A DNA stretch of 64,000 bases, taken from contig CAWCYZ010000001.1 of NCBI GenBank assembly GCA_963799925.1, positions 558,001 to 622,000 of the forward strand. Direction: 5' to 3'. Of this stretch, positions 33,515-42,789 are shown piece by piece (the stretch's first letter is position 1; each line of letters starts with the position of its first letter). The translations under genes were made by a program, and so were the position numbers. The notes below the pieces were generated by a model that ran no database searches, had not been told where the DNA came from, and worked only from the letters and a program-made list of their open reading frames with translations. The DNA comes from DATBQN01 sp963799925. GTDB taxonomy: Bacteria > Acidobacteriota > Thermoanaerobaculia > Multivoradales > UBA5704.

Positions 33515-35956
33515 CTAGCCGTCGCGCAGCACGACCGCCGGATCGACGCGCGCCGCCCGCGCCGCGGGGAGGCCCGCGGCGGCGAGGGCGACGGCGGCGA
33601 GGACGAGCACGACCCCCGCCAGGGTCCAGGGGTCGGAGGGGGCGACGTGGAAGAGCGCCGCGGCGAGCAGGCGCCGCGAGGCGAGCGTCAGGACCAGCCC
33701 GAGGCCGAGGCCGGCCGCCGCCAGCGCCAGCCCCTGGCCGAGGACGAGCGAGAGGACCCGCCCGGGGCCGGCGCCGAGCGCCATGCGGACGCCGATCTCC
33801 TGCCGCCGCTGGGCGACGGTGTAGGCGAGGACTCCGTAGGTGCCGACCGCGGCCAAGGCGAGGGCGATGGCGGCGAAGAGGAGGACGAGCCGCAGCATCA
33901 GGCGCGTCTGCCCCATCGACGCCGCGACCCCCTCCGCGAGCGGCCGCAGCGCATCGACGGGGAGCGCCGGGTCGAGCGCGCCGACCTCGGCGCGCACGGC
34001 GCCGGCGAGGGCGGCGAGCCCGGCCGGGCCGGCCGCCGAGCGCACCACCAGGAAGCGCGCCGGGAACATCTGGCCCGTCTCCGCGGCGACCTGCGCCGAG
34101 GGGAAGTAGAGCTCGGTGCCGGTCTTCTCGTCGAGGCCCCCCTGCTTGACGTCGCCCGCCACGCCGACGACGGTGAGCCACGGATTGCCGGGGACGCGCA
34201 CCCGCTCGCCCAGCGGGCTGCGGTGCGGCCAGAAGGTGCGCGCCATGGTCTGGTTGACGATCACCACCCCCGGCCGGCCGGAGCCGTCGGCGGCGGTGAA
34301 GGCGCGGCCGGCGACGAGCGGCACGCGCAGGGTGCGGAAGTAATCGACCGTCACCACCTGCCAGTAGTCGACGTTCTGCCAGTGCCCCTTGGGATCGCGC
34401 GGCACGCCGGCGAAGTCGAGGTCGTTGGCGTCGACCTGGCGCTTGGGCGGCAGGCCGCTCGCCGCCGCGGCGCCGGCGACCCCCGGCAGCGCCGCCAGGC
34501 GCGCCACCAGGCGGTCGTAGAAGGCGGTCTGCCGGTCCTTGGGATAGACCGCCGGCGGCAGCGCGACGCTGCAGGAGAGGACGCCCTGGGGGTCGAAGCC
34601 CGGATCGACCCGCGACAGCTCCCAGAAGCTGCGCAGAAGCAGCCCGGCGCCGGAGACGAGGAGCGCCGCGAGCGCCAGCTCGGCGACGACCAGGGCGCCG
34701 CGCAGGCGCTGCCGCCCGCGCCCGGCCGTCGCCCGTTGCCCGCCGTCGCGCAGGCCGGCCGCGAAGGCCCGTCCCCGCGCGTGGAGGGCGGGGGCGAGGC
34801 CGAAGAGGATGCCGGTGAGGAGCGCCACGGCGAGGGTGAAGGCGAGGGTCCGCGGCTCGATCGCGATCTCGGCGCCGCGCGGGATGCTGTCGGCGTGGGA
34901 GAGAGCGCGGACGCCCGCCGCGGCGAGCGCCAGGCCCAGGGCGCCGCCGGCGAGCGCCAGGAGCACGCTCTCGGTGAGGAGCTGGCGCATCAGCCGGGCG
35001 CCGGAGGCGCCGAGCGCCGAGCGCACGGCCATCTCGCGCCGGCGCGACTCGGAGCGGGCGAGGAGCAGGTTGGCGACGTTGGCGCAGGCGATGAGGAGCA
35101 CCAGGCCGACGGCGCCGCCGAGCAGCTCGAGCTTGCCGCGCACCGCCGCCACCTGCTCGTCGAGGAGGGGGCGCATGGCCAGGGGATGGAGCTGGGGGTC
35201 CGGCGTGTGGCGGGCGCGGGCCCGCCCGCGCCAGTCGCGCACCAGGCCGGCGAGCTCGGCGCGCGCCGCGGGGAGCGTCACCCCCGGCCGCAGGCGGCCG
35301 ACGAGCTCGAGGAAGTGGTTGCCGCGACGGTTGGGGTCGAGGGGTCCCAGGCCCAACGGCTCCCAGACGTCGACATGGGCGCCGGCGACGTCGAAGCCGG
35401 GGGGCATGACGCCGGCGACGGTGGTGGCGGTGCCGTCGATCCACACCCGCCGGCCGACGATCGCGGCATCGCCGCCGAAGGCGCGATGCCAGAGCCCGTC
35501 GGAGAGGAGGGCGACCGGACCGGCCTTGGGGAGGTCCTCGGCGGCGGTGATGGCGTGGCCCCGCTCGGGCGCCACGCCGAGGGTCGCGAAGAAGCTCGCG
35601 GTGACGCCGGCGGCCCGCACGCGGACCGGCGACGTCGTCGCCGCGACGTTGACCGCGCCGAGCGCGTAGGCGCCGACGTCGTCGAAGCTCCGCGACCACT
35701 CGCGCAGCTCCATGTACTCCGGCGGCGAGACCCAGAAGTGGTCGAAGCCCTGCTCGGGGAACCGGCTGTAGACGGCGACCAGGCGGCCGGGGTCGCGGTA
35801 GTGGAGGGGCGACAGGAGGACGGCGTCCAGGACGCTGAAGATCGCGGTGTCGGCGCCGATGCCGAGCGCCAGGGTGAGGACGGCGACGGTGGTGAAGGCG
35901 CGGGCGCGCCCCATCTGGCGCAGCGCGTAACGGAGGTCCTGGAGAATCGTTCGCAT
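33515..35956 (-). CDS. MacB/FtsX-type ABC permease (ADOP-like)
   Basis: 814 residues. It opens with an N-terminal IL.DLRYALRQMGRARAFT segment and first helix (TVAVLTLALGIGADTAIFSV), then a MacB periplasmic core domain. FtsX-type four-helix permease units follow around residues 270-420 and 690-800 (LLIACANVANLLLARSESRRREMAVR, QRRQEIGVRMALGAGPGRVL). This duplicated layout without an adjacent ATPase gene is that of the Acidobacterial duplicated orphan permease family. It probably works with an ATPase encoded elsewhere, or transduces signals. It is divergent from hemB with 79 bases between starts. Confidence 0.9.
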   Translation of the reverse strand: MRTILQDLRYALRQMGRARAFTTVAVLTLALGIGADTAIFSVLDAVLLSPLHYRDPGRLVAVYSRFPEQGFDHFWVSPPEYMELREWSRSFDDVGAYALGAVNVAATTSPVRVRAAGVTASFFATLGVAPERGHAITAAEDLPKAGPVALLSDGLWHRAFGGDAAIVGRRVWIDGTATTVAGVMPPGFDVAGAHVDVWEPLGLGPLDPNRRGNHFLELVGRLRPGVTLPAARAELAGLVRDWRGRARARHTPDPQLHPLAMRPLLDEQVAAVRGKLELLGGAVGLVLLIACANVANLLLARSESRRREMAVRSALGASGARLMRQLLTESVLLALAGGALGLALAAAGVRALSHADSIPRGAEIAIEPRTLAFTLAVALLTGILFGLAPALHARGRAFAAGLRDGGQRATAGRGRQRLRGALVVAELALAALLVSGAGLLLRSFWELSRVDPGFDPQGVLSCSVALPPAVYPKDRQTAFYDRLVARLAALPGVAGAAAASGLPPKRQVDANDLDFAGVPRDPKGHWQNVDYWQVVTVDYFRTLRVPLVAGRAFTAADGSGRPGVVIVNQTMARTFWPHRSPLGERVRVPGNPWLTVVGVAGDVKQGGLDEKTGTELYFPSAQVAAETGQMFPARFLVVRSAAGPAGLAALAGAVRAEVGALDPALPVDALRPLAEGVAASMGQTRLMLRLVLLFAAIALALAAVGTYGVLAYTVAQRRQEIGVRMALGAGPGRVLSLVLGQGLALAAAGLGLGLVLTLASRRLLAAALFHVAPSDPWTLAGVVLVLAAVALAAAGLPAARAARVDPAVVLRDG

Positions 35957-36035
35957 GGCGGTTTCCCCCTGCCCGACTACGGCGGCGCGGCCGGGCGGGT
36001 TTCGCCGCCCTCCCGTTGTGGTAAAACCATCCGCC

Positions 36036-37022
36036 ATGCCCTTCCCCGAGACCCGCCTGCGCCGCCTGCGCCGGACGCCCGCCCTCCGCGCCATGGTGCG
36101 CGAGACGAAGCTCGCGGTCGACGACCTCGTCCTGCCGCTCTTCGCCTGCCCGGGGCACGGCGTCGCCAACCCGGTCGCCGCCATGCCCGGCGTCTTCCAG
36201 CACTCGGTCGACCGTCTGGTCGAGGCCTGCCGGGAGGCGGCCGGCGACGGCATCGGCGCGGTGCTCCTCTTCGGGCTGCCGGAGTGGAAGGACGCCGTCG
36301 GCAGCGCCGCCTGGGCGGAGGACGGCATCGTCCAGCGCGCCTGCCGGGCGCTCAAGCGGGAGCTGCCCGACCTCGTCGTCATCGCCGACGTCTGCTTCTG
36401 CGAGTACACCGACCACGGGCACTGCGGGGTGCTCCACGAGGGCGAGGTGGACAACGACGCGACGCTCGAGAACCTGGCGCGGCAGGCGGTGTCGCTCGCC
36501 GAGGCCGGGGCGGACGTCGTCGCCCCCTCGGACATGATGGACGGGCGGGTGGCGGCGATCCGCGCCGCGCTCGACGAGCGCGGCCTGCGGACGACGCCCA
36601 TCCTCTCCTACGCCGCCAAGTTCGCCAGCGGCTTCTACGGCCCCTTCCGCGAGGCCGCCGGCTCGACGCCCTCCTTCGGCGACCGCCGCGGCTACCAGAT
36701 GGACCCGGCGAACGGCCGCGAGGCGGTGCGCGAGGCGGCGCTCGACGTCGAGGAGGGGGCCGACATGCTGATGGTCAAGCCCGCCCTCCCCTACCTCGAC
36801 GTCATCGCCGCCCTGCGCTACGAGCTCGACCTGCCGCTCGCCGCCTACCACGTCAGCGGCGAGTACGCGATGCTCAAGGCGGCGGCCGAGCGCGGCTGGC
36901 TCGACTACGACCGGGTGATGATGGAGTCGCTCCTCGCCATCCGCCGCGCCGGCGCGGACCTCATCCTCACCTACTGCGCCCGCGACGCCGCGCGGCGGCT
37001 CGCCGAGGGCTGGCGGGAATGA
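36036..37022 (+). CDS. hemB: Delta-aminolevulinic acid dehydratase (porphobilinogen synthase)
   Basis: 328 residues. Joins two 5-aminolevulinate molecules into porphobilinogen in haem synthesis. Schiff-base lysines K195 (LSYAAKFASGFYGPFREA) and K248 (MLMVKPALPYLD) are present, and CFCEYTDHGHC (C120, C122, C130) is the zinc-binding triad, so it is the Zn-dependent type. An extended -10-like TGGTAAAAC lies eight bases before the ATG, with no Shine-Dalgarno site. hemL follows after 27 bases in the same direction. Confidence 0.96.
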   Translation: MPFPETRLRRLRRTPALRAMVRETKLAVDDLVLPLFACPGHGVANPVAAMPGVFQHSVDRLVEACREAAGDGIGAVLLFGLPEWKDAVGSAAWAEDGIVQRACRALKRELPDLVVIADVCFCEYTDHGHCGVLHEGEVDNDATLENLARQAVSLAEAGADVVAPSDMMDGRVAAIRAALDERGLRTTPILSYAAKFASGFYGPFREAAGSTPSFGDRRGYQMDPANGREAVREAALDVEEGADMLMVKPALPYLDVIAALRYELDLPLAAYHVSGEYAMLKAAAERGWLDYDRVMMESLLAIRRAGADLILTYCARDAARRLAEGWRE

Positions 37023-37049
37023 GCGCGAGCGCTCGCCTCCGCTGACCGG

Positions 37050-38372
37050 ATGACCCGGACGACCGATATCGACTCGCGCCTCCTCGCCCGCGCCGAGCGG
37101 GTGATCCCCGGCGGCGTGAGCTCGCCGGTGCGCGCCTTCCGCGGCGTCGGCGGCGACCCGGTCTTCGTCCGCGCGGCGGCCGGCGCCTGGCTCACCGGCG
37201 AGGACGGCCGCCGCTACCTCGACTACATCGGCGGCTACGGCCCGCACATCCTCGGCCACGGCCATCCGGCGATCGTCGCGGCGGTCGCCGAGGCGCTGGG
37301 GCGCGGCACCGCCTTCGGCGCCCCGACCGTCGCCGAGGCGGAGCTCGCCGAGCGGATCGTCGCCGCGCTGCCGTCGATCGAGATGGTGCGCCTGGTGTGC
37401 TCGGGGACGGAGGCGACGATGTCGGCTCTCCGCCTCGCCCGCGCCGCCACCGGCCGCGAGCCGCTTCGTCAAGTTCATCGGCTGCTACCACGGCCACGCC
37501 GACCCCTTCCTCGTCGCCGCCGGCTCCGGCGCCGCGACGTTCGGCGTCCCCTCCTCCCCCGGCGTGCCGCGCGGCGGTGACCGCCGACACCCTGCTCGCC
37601 CCCTACAACGACCTCGACGCCGTGGCGCGGCTCTTCGCCGAGTCCGGCCCCGACATCGCCGCCGTCTTCGTCGAGCCGATCGCCGGCAACATGAACCTGG
37701 TGCCGCCGCGTGCCCGGCTTCCTCGACGGGCTGCGGAGCCTCTGCGACGCCCACGGCGCGCTCCTCGTCTTCGACGAGGTGATGACCGGCTTCCGCGTCG
37801 CCTGGGGCGGCGCCCAGACGCTCTTCGACGTCCGGCCGGACCTCACCACGCTCGGCAAGGTGATCGGCGGCGGGCTGCCGATCGCCGCCTTCGGCGGGCG
37901 CCGCGCGCTGATGGAGCAGATGGCGCCGGTCGGCCCGGTCTACCAGGCGGGGACGCTCTCCGGCAACCCGCTGGCGGTCGCCGCCGGCAGCGCCGCGCTC
38001 GCCGTCCTCGGCGAGCCCGAGCCCTGCGTCTACGAGGGACTGGAGGCGATCTCGGCCCGTCTCGCGCGGGGCATCGAGACGGCCGCGGAGCGCCACGGCA
38101 TCCCCTGCCGCGTCCAGCGCCAGGGCTCGATGCTGGGCCTCTTCTTCACCGGCCGGCCGGTGCGCTCGCTCGCCGACGTCGACGCGACAGACAAGAAGCG
38201 CTTCGTCCGCGTCTTCCACCGCCTGCTCGACCAGGGCATCCACCTGCCGCCCTCCCCGTACGAGACGTTCTTCGTCTCGGCCGCCCACGGCGACGAGGAG
38301 GTCGAGATCACTCTCGCGGCCTTCGACCGCGCCTTCGCCGCCGAGGCGGCCGGCGAGGCCGGGGCGCGATGA
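37050..38372 (+). CDS. hemL: Glutamate-1-semialdehyde 2,1-aminomutase, frameshifted
   Basis: About 440 residues when joined. PLP enzyme making 5-aminolevulinate from glutamate-1-semialdehyde, the step before hemB. Seen: RVIPGGVSSPVRAF, YIGGYGPHILGH, VCSGTEATMSALRLAR, KFIGCYHGHADPFLV, VFDEVMTGFRVAWGG, LGKVIGGGLPIAAFGG with the PLP lysine, and YQAGTLSGNPLA. Three single-base shifts (near 37462, 37570 and 37710) carry it through all three frames; all conserved blocks survive, so sequence error is likelier than inactivation. Its stop overlaps the thiO start as ATGA. Confidence 0.93.
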
Positions 38373-39457
38373 GCCGCAGCGACGTCCTGGTGCTGGGCGG
38401 CGGGATCATCGGCCTCGCCTGCGCCCGCGAGCTGGCGGCGGCCGGCCTCGCGGTCGAGGTGGTCGAGCGCCTGCCCGCGGGCTCGGCGGCATCCATGGCC
38501 TCGGCCGGGATGCTGACGACGATCGCCGAGGGGCTGCCGGCGGAGTTCGTCGACGTCTGCCGCGACTCGCGCGACGCCTGGGGGGGCTTCCTCGCCGGCC
38601 TCGAGGCGGAGGCCGGGCGGCCGATCGAGCACGACGACGAGGGCGCCCTGGTGCTCGCCCTCTCGGCGGCGGAGGAGGCCGGCTTCGACGCCTATATGGC
38701 GGCGATCCGGCGGGCCGGCGAGGCGGTCGAGGAGATGCCGCTCGCGGAGCTGCGGCGGCGGGTGCCGGACGCCTCCCCCGCCACCCGCCGCGCCCTCCTC
38801 GTCGCCGGCGAGCGGCGGGTCGACAACGTCGAGGTCTGCGCCGCGCTCGCCGCGGCGGCCGAGCGCCGGGGCATCCGGCTCTCCTATGGCTGCGCGGTCG
38901 AGCGGGTGGAGCTCGCGGCCGGCGGGGTGACCGCCCACTGCCGCGACGGCCGGCGCGAGGCCGGCCTCCTGCTGCTCGCCGCCGGGGCATGGAGCGGCGG
39001 GATCGCCGGGCTCCCCGCCTTCCCGGTGCGGCCGGTGCGCGGCCAGATCGTGCGGTTGACCGGCGTCGCCTGGCCCTGGCGCGGCATCGTCCGCGACCGC
39101 GAGGAGTACGCCGTGCGCCGGGGCGAGAACGGCCTCCTCGTCGGCTCGACCCTCGAGGAGGTCGGCTTCGACGGCAACGCCACCGCCGCGGGTATCCGCT
39201 GCCTCCTCGACTGGGCGCGCCGCCTCTTCCCCAGCCTGGCGAGCGCGCCGATCGAAGCGGTGTGGGCCGGCCTGCGGCCCGGCTCACCCGATGCCATGCC
39301 GCTCATCGGCCCCCTCCCCGGCCTGCCGCTCATGGTCGCCACGGGGCACTATCGCAACGGCATCGTCCTCGCCCCCTGGACGGCCTCCGAGGTCGCCCGC
39401 CTGGTCGCCACCGGCGGCCCCGGCCGCGCGATCTTCTCGCCGACGCGGTTCGGCTGA
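38369..39457 (+). CDS. thiO: FAD-dependent glycine oxidase-like enzyme
   Basis: 362 residues of the DAO family. VLVLGGGIIGLACARELAAA is the FAD Rossmann motif; ASMASAGML, RRVDNVEVCAAL and LRPGSPDAMPLIGPLPGL with GHYRNGIVLAPWTA at the end match ThiO/glycine oxidase, which feeds dehydroglycine to thiazole synthesis. No other thi genes are here; D-amino-acid oxidase activity is an alternative. It is coupled to hemL by a four-base overlap. Its 3' end overlaps the convergent plsC gene by 174 bases as annotated. Confidence 0.85.
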   Translation: MSRSDVLVLGGGIIGLACARELAAAGLAVEVVERLPAGSAASMASAGMLTTIAEGLPAEFVDVCRDSRDAWGGFLAGLEAEAGRPIEHDDEGALVLALSAAEEAGFDAYMAAIRRAGEAVEEMPLAELRRRVPDASPATRRALLVAGERRVDNVEVCAALAAAAERRGIRLSYGCAVERVELAAGGVTAHCRDGRREAGLLLLAAGAWSGGIAGLPAFPVRPVRGQIVRLTGVAWPWRGIVRDREEYAVRRGENGLLVGSTLEEVGFDGNATAAGIRCLLDWARRLFPSLASAPIEAVWAGLRPGSPDAMPLIGPLPGLPLMVATGHYRNGIVLAPWTASEVARLVATGGPGRAIFSPTRFG

Positions 39458-40294
39458 AGGCTCGCCCCCGGCGTCTCCGGCCGCCCCGCGCTCCGTTTCC
39501 TCCTCGGCCGATTCGAGCCTCGCCATCGCCTCGATCTCGGCGAGCACAGCGAGCCGCAGGCGCTCGGCGAGATCCTTGCGGTCGGCGGCGAAGATCGGCC
39601 GCGGCGCGAAGCGCACCGCGGCCTCGACGGCGGCGAGCCGGAGGAGGCCCCAGGCGTGGCGGGCGAAGGGGACGCCGCCCGACCAGCAGACGGCCGCGGA
39701 GGCCGGCGGCTCGCCGGCGGGCGTCCGGTAGCCGAGCGCCGCGTAGTGGACCGGCCGGCCGAGCCGGATGGCGAGGGCGAGGAGCGGCGGCTTGAACGCC
39801 TCGACCGTCTGCCCCGCCGAGACCGTCCCCTCGGGGAAGAGCACCACCCCCCGTCCGCCGGAGAGCTCGCGCTCGATCGCCGCGAGCACCCGCGGGATGT
39901 CGCGGCGCGCCTCGCGGTCGATGAAGATGGTCCCCACCGTCCGGCAGATCGGCCCCAGCAGCGGCCAGCCGCGGACCTCGGCCTTGGAGACGAAGACGCA
40001 GCCCAGGCGGCTCGCCAGGACGAGGATGTCGACGTAGGAGAGGTGGTTCGCGACCATCAGGAAGGGGGGCGCCGGCGGCTCGCCGCTCGCCCGGACCGAG
40101 ACGCCGATCAGCCCCAGCACGGCACCCGACCAACGCCGGAAGTACCGTGAGGTGAAGCGCTCGCGCGGCCCCGCGAAGGGCGACAGGACCAAGCGCACCG
40201 CGAGGAGGAGCGCGTACCCGGCCAGGATCACCACCGCGGCGCCGGCGGCGCGGAGCGCCGCCCGTAGGGGCGCGGGGAGAGACCGGAGGGCCAC
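39284..40294 (-). CDS. plsC: 1-acyl-sn-glycerol-3-phosphate acyltransferase
   Basis: 336 residues as read. Membrane-bound acyltransferase of phospholipid synthesis: N-terminal helix AAVVILAGYALLLAVRLVL, catalytic NHLSYVD (HX4D), SKAEVRGWPLLGPICRTVGT and VVLFPEGTVS (phosphate-binding EGT). The start is GTG 40294 with -10-like TATACT six bases upstream. The last 58 or so residues (from about 39457) are Gly/Glu-rich, lie antisense to thiO and look unnatural, so the real end is probably near 39460 and hidden by a shift. Confidence 0.88.
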   Translation of the reverse strand: MALRSLPAPLRAALRAAGAAVVILAGYALLLAVRLVLSPFAGPRERFTSRYFRRWSGAVLGLIGVSVRASGEPPAPPFLMVANHLSYVDILVLASRLGCVFVSKAEVRGWPLLGPICRTVGTIFIDREARRDIPRVLAAIERELSGGRGVVLFPEGTVSAGQTVEAFKPPLLALAIRLGRPVHYAALGYRTPAGEPPASAAVCWSGGVPFARHAWGLLRLAAVEAAVRFAPRPIFAADRKDLAERLRLAVLAEIEAMARLESAEEETERGAAGDAGGEPSAEPRRREDRAAGAAGGDQAGDLGGRPGGEDDAVAIVPRGDHERQAGEGADERHGIG

Positions 40295-40340
40295 GTGGAA
40301 AGTATAAGGAAGCGCGATCGGGTAGAGTTGCGGCGACGCG

Positions 40341-41729
40341 ATGGACGAGATCCGGATCTACCTCTCGGCTTCGACGGGCGAGCTGACGGCCGAGCGGGCG
40401 CTGCTGGCGGAGAGCGTCCTCCCCAGGCTGCGCGAGCAGGCCGCGCGGGCGGGTCGGGAGATCGCCTGCGAGCTGATCGATCCGGAGACCCGCTCGGCGG
40501 GCTGGAGCTTGAAGGACCGCCTGCGCGCCATCGACGCCTGCCAGCTCTTCGTCGCCTTCGTCGGCGAGCGCGTCGGCGCGCCGCTGCCGCCGCCCCAGGC
40601 CGACCTCCTGCGCCAGTACCCCTGGCTGAGCGATCTCGGCGGCGCGAGCCTCGCCGAGGCCGAGATCGTCTACGGCGCCCTGGTGGACCGGAGCGCCCGG
40701 CAGAGCTTCCTCTATCTCCGTGCCGAAGACTTCCCCTTCCCGGCGCGCGAGCGCGTGCGGTTCCTCGCCGCGACGCGCGAGGAGGCCGACCGCCTGGCCC
40801 AGCTCAAGGACAGCCTGCGGGCGAGCGGGCGGCCGGTCCTCGACGGCTACGGCTGCCACTGGGACGCGACCGCGCGCCGCGTCGTCGGGCTCGAAGCGCT
40901 CGGCGACCGGCTGGTGGACGATCTGTGGGCGGCGGTGCGCGACGAGCCCGAGGCGAGCGCGCGACGTCCAGCGGGTCCACCGGCGAGGCCGGCGGAGCCG
41001 AGCCCAGCCCTCTTCGCCGTGCCGCCACGCCCGGCGGCGCCGCCGCCCTTCCGCCCGGCTCCTCCGGTCGCCCCGCCGCCGGTTCCTCCGCTTGTCCCCG
41101 CTGTCCCTCCGAACACCCCGCCGCCGCTCGACGGGCCCGATCTCGACGACACCGCCGTCGCGGCGGCAGCGGCGGATCTCACGACCCCGAAACCGACGGC
41201 ACCGCCGGCCTCGGTCGAGGCGATCCACCCGGCCGATCCGGCGCCCGACGAAGCCTCTCCGTCCGGCGCTGGGGAGAGAGCGGAGGAAAGATCGGAGGAA
41301 AGATCGGAGGAGAAGCGGGGGGAGGCCGCGGGGGCCGCGCCGACGACGCCTTCGCCGGCTTCAGATGACCATCCCGCGAGCGCGGAGGCCACCGCCGGCG
41401 CGCCCGGCGAGCTGGAGATCGAGGCGCGGGAGATCCCCCCGCAGCCCTGGGTGGCGCCGACGGGCTGGCCGAGGCCGGCGGGCGATGGCCAACCGGGGCG
41501 GCCGGACGGCCAGCTCGAGCCGTCCAGCGCCGACGGCGAGCTCGAGCCGTTCGCCAGCCGCGCCGCGGACACGGCGCTCCCGGCGGCGCCGAATCCCCTC
41601 GTCAGCAGCCTGCCCCCCCTGCGCAGCGCCGCCGTGCCGCGCCGCTCGTCGCCCGGCGCCTGGCTGGCCGTCGCCCTGCTGATCCTCGCCCTCGCCGCCC
41701 TCGTGCTCTGGTTCCTGCTGCGCCACTAG
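40341..41729 (+). CDS. DUF4062-type protein with C-terminal membrane anchor
   Basis: 462 residues. Residues 1-200 resemble DUF4062: IRIYLSASTGELTAERALL, then ELIDPETRSAGWS...IDACQLFVAFVGERVG and SLAEAEIVYGAL, the TIR-like fold often fused to NACHT/TPR modules in conflict and signalling proteins. A disordered Pro/Ala/Glu-rich linker of about 230 residues follows (with AEERSEERSEEKRG). A single C-terminal helix (AWLAVALLILALAALVLWFLL) is followed by only RH. It is thus a tail-anchored membrane protein with a cytoplasmic DUF4062 domain and no effector domain. TAGAGT lies 12 bases before ATG; no ribosome site is visible. Confidence 0.72.
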   Translation: MDEIRIYLSASTGELTAERALLAESVLPRLREQAARAGREIACELIDPETRSAGWSLKDRLRAIDACQLFVAFVGERVGAPLPPPQADLLRQYPWLSDLGGASLAEAEIVYGALVDRSARQSFLYLRAEDFPFPARERVRFLAATREEADRLAQLKDSLRASGRPVLDGYGCHWDATARRVVGLEALGDRLVDDLWAAVRDEPEASARRPAGPPARPAEPSPALFAVPPRPAAPPPFRPAPPVAPPPVPPLVPAVPPNTPPPLDGPDLDDTAVAAAAADLTTPKPTAPPASVEAIHPADPAPDEASPSGAGERAEERSEERSEEKRGEAAGAAPTTPSPASDDHPASAEATAGAPGELEIEAREIPPQPWVAPTGWPRPAGDGQPGRPDGQLEPSSADGELEPFASRAADTALPAAPNPLVSSLPPLRSAAVPRRSSPGAWLAVALLILALAALVLWFLLRH

Positions 41730-41749
41730 CGCCGGCGAGGCGAGCCGGC

Positions 41750-42709
41750 CTACGGCGCCGGGTGGCCGATGCCGAGCTGCGCCGCGAGCCACTCGTGGCG
41801 GTCGTGGACCGCCTGCGGGTCGAGGCCGTGGTCGGCGTCGTACCAGAGGATCGTCTTCGGCTCGCTGCCGGCCTGCTGGTAGGCCCTGGCATGGGACGGC
41901 GGCACCAGCGAGTCCCGGCGGCCGTTCTGGAAGAGGAGCTGGGCCGGCGCCGCCCGCCCCACGAAGCGCAGCGGCTCGATGGGCTCCATCGCCCGCAGCC
42001 AGCGCTCGGCGAGGCCGGGGGGCTGCTGCTGCAGCGGGCTGTCGCCCACCTCCGGGCCCGAGAAGTGGCTCACCAGGCCGCCGTCGCCCACCACCAGCGC
42101 GTAGGCCGCGATGCGCTTCTCGACCCCGGCGAGGAGGCCGCCCATGGCCCCTCCGTAGCTGATGCCGAGGTAGCCCAAGCGCTTGGGATCGACGTCGGGC
42201 CGGGAGGTCAGCAGGTCGACGCCGCGGCGCAGGTCGACGATCAGCTGGATCTGGTCGGCGCGGTTGCTCTCGTCGAAGCGCAGCGGCTCCGCGGCCCGGC
42301 TGCCGCGGGCGAAGGGGGCGTCGATCAGCAGGGCGACGACGCCCCGCCGCGCCAGGGTCTCGGCCTCGGGGATCATGCGCCGGTGGTCGCCGGGCGCCCC
42401 GTGCATGAAGAGCATGCCGGCGAACGGCCCCTTGCCGTCGGGGACGACGAGCAGGCCGGGGACGCGCCCCCCCTTCGGGCTCGCGTAGGTGAGGGACTGG
42501 AGGGTGACCCCCGGCTGCTTCTCGCTGCCGACGATCCGGACGTCGAGCGGAGCCTTGGCGTCGTAATCGAAGACCCGCGGGTCCGCCGGCGGGACGATGG
42601 GCGGGATGGTGGGCGGGACGGGCGGTGCCGCCGCGCCCGCGGCTCGGACGGCGAGGAGGGCGAGGAGCAGGACCGGAAGGCGGGCGAGGGATCTGGCGGT
42701 GGCTCTCAT
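41750..42709 (-). CDS. Exported alpha/beta-hydrolase (esterase-like)
   Basis: 319 residues from ATG 42709 (an in-frame start at 42733 adds eight). A signal peptide (LPVLLLALLAVRAAGAAA) and Pro-rich spacer precede a dienelactone-hydrolase/acetylesterase-type domain: LFMHGAPGDHR (oxyanion strand), LGYLGISYGGAMGG (nucleophile Ser), RRDSLVPPSHA (Asp region) and YDADHGLD (catalytic His). Substrate unknown. It is divergent from gpmA with 80 bases between starts. Confidence 0.8.
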   Translation of the reverse strand: MRATARSLARLPVLLLALLAVRAAGAAAPPVPPTIPPIVPPADPRVFDYDAKAPLDVRIVGSEKQPGVTLQSLTYASPKGGRVPGLLVVPDGKGPFAGMLFMHGAPGDHRRMIPEAETLARRGVVALLIDAPFARGSRAAEPLRFDESNRADQIQLIVDLRRGVDLLTSRPDVDPKRLGYLGISYGGAMGGLLAGVEKRIAAYALVVGDGGLVSHFSGPEVGDSPLQQQPPGLAERWLRAMEPIEPLRFVGRAAPAQLLFQNGRRDSLVPPSHARAYQQAGSEPKTILWYDADHGLDPQAVHDRHEWLAAQLGIGHPAP

Positions 42710-42789
42710 AGGGCGATGGTAAAATCGCGGCACAGAGAATGCCGCGCATTTTCCGCCGCGAATCTTAACTCTTCTCCTGGAGCCATCGG

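Noticed and set aside
33647..37045. 1,132-residue open frame on the plus strand
   Set aside because: Antisense to the permease gene and out of frame with hemB, which has full family motifs; a shadow.
33459..37478. 1,339-residue open frame on the minus strand
   Set aside because: It runs antisense or out of frame through hemL, hemB and the permease; the Arg/Pro/Gly-rich product has no motifs. A high-G+C shadow.
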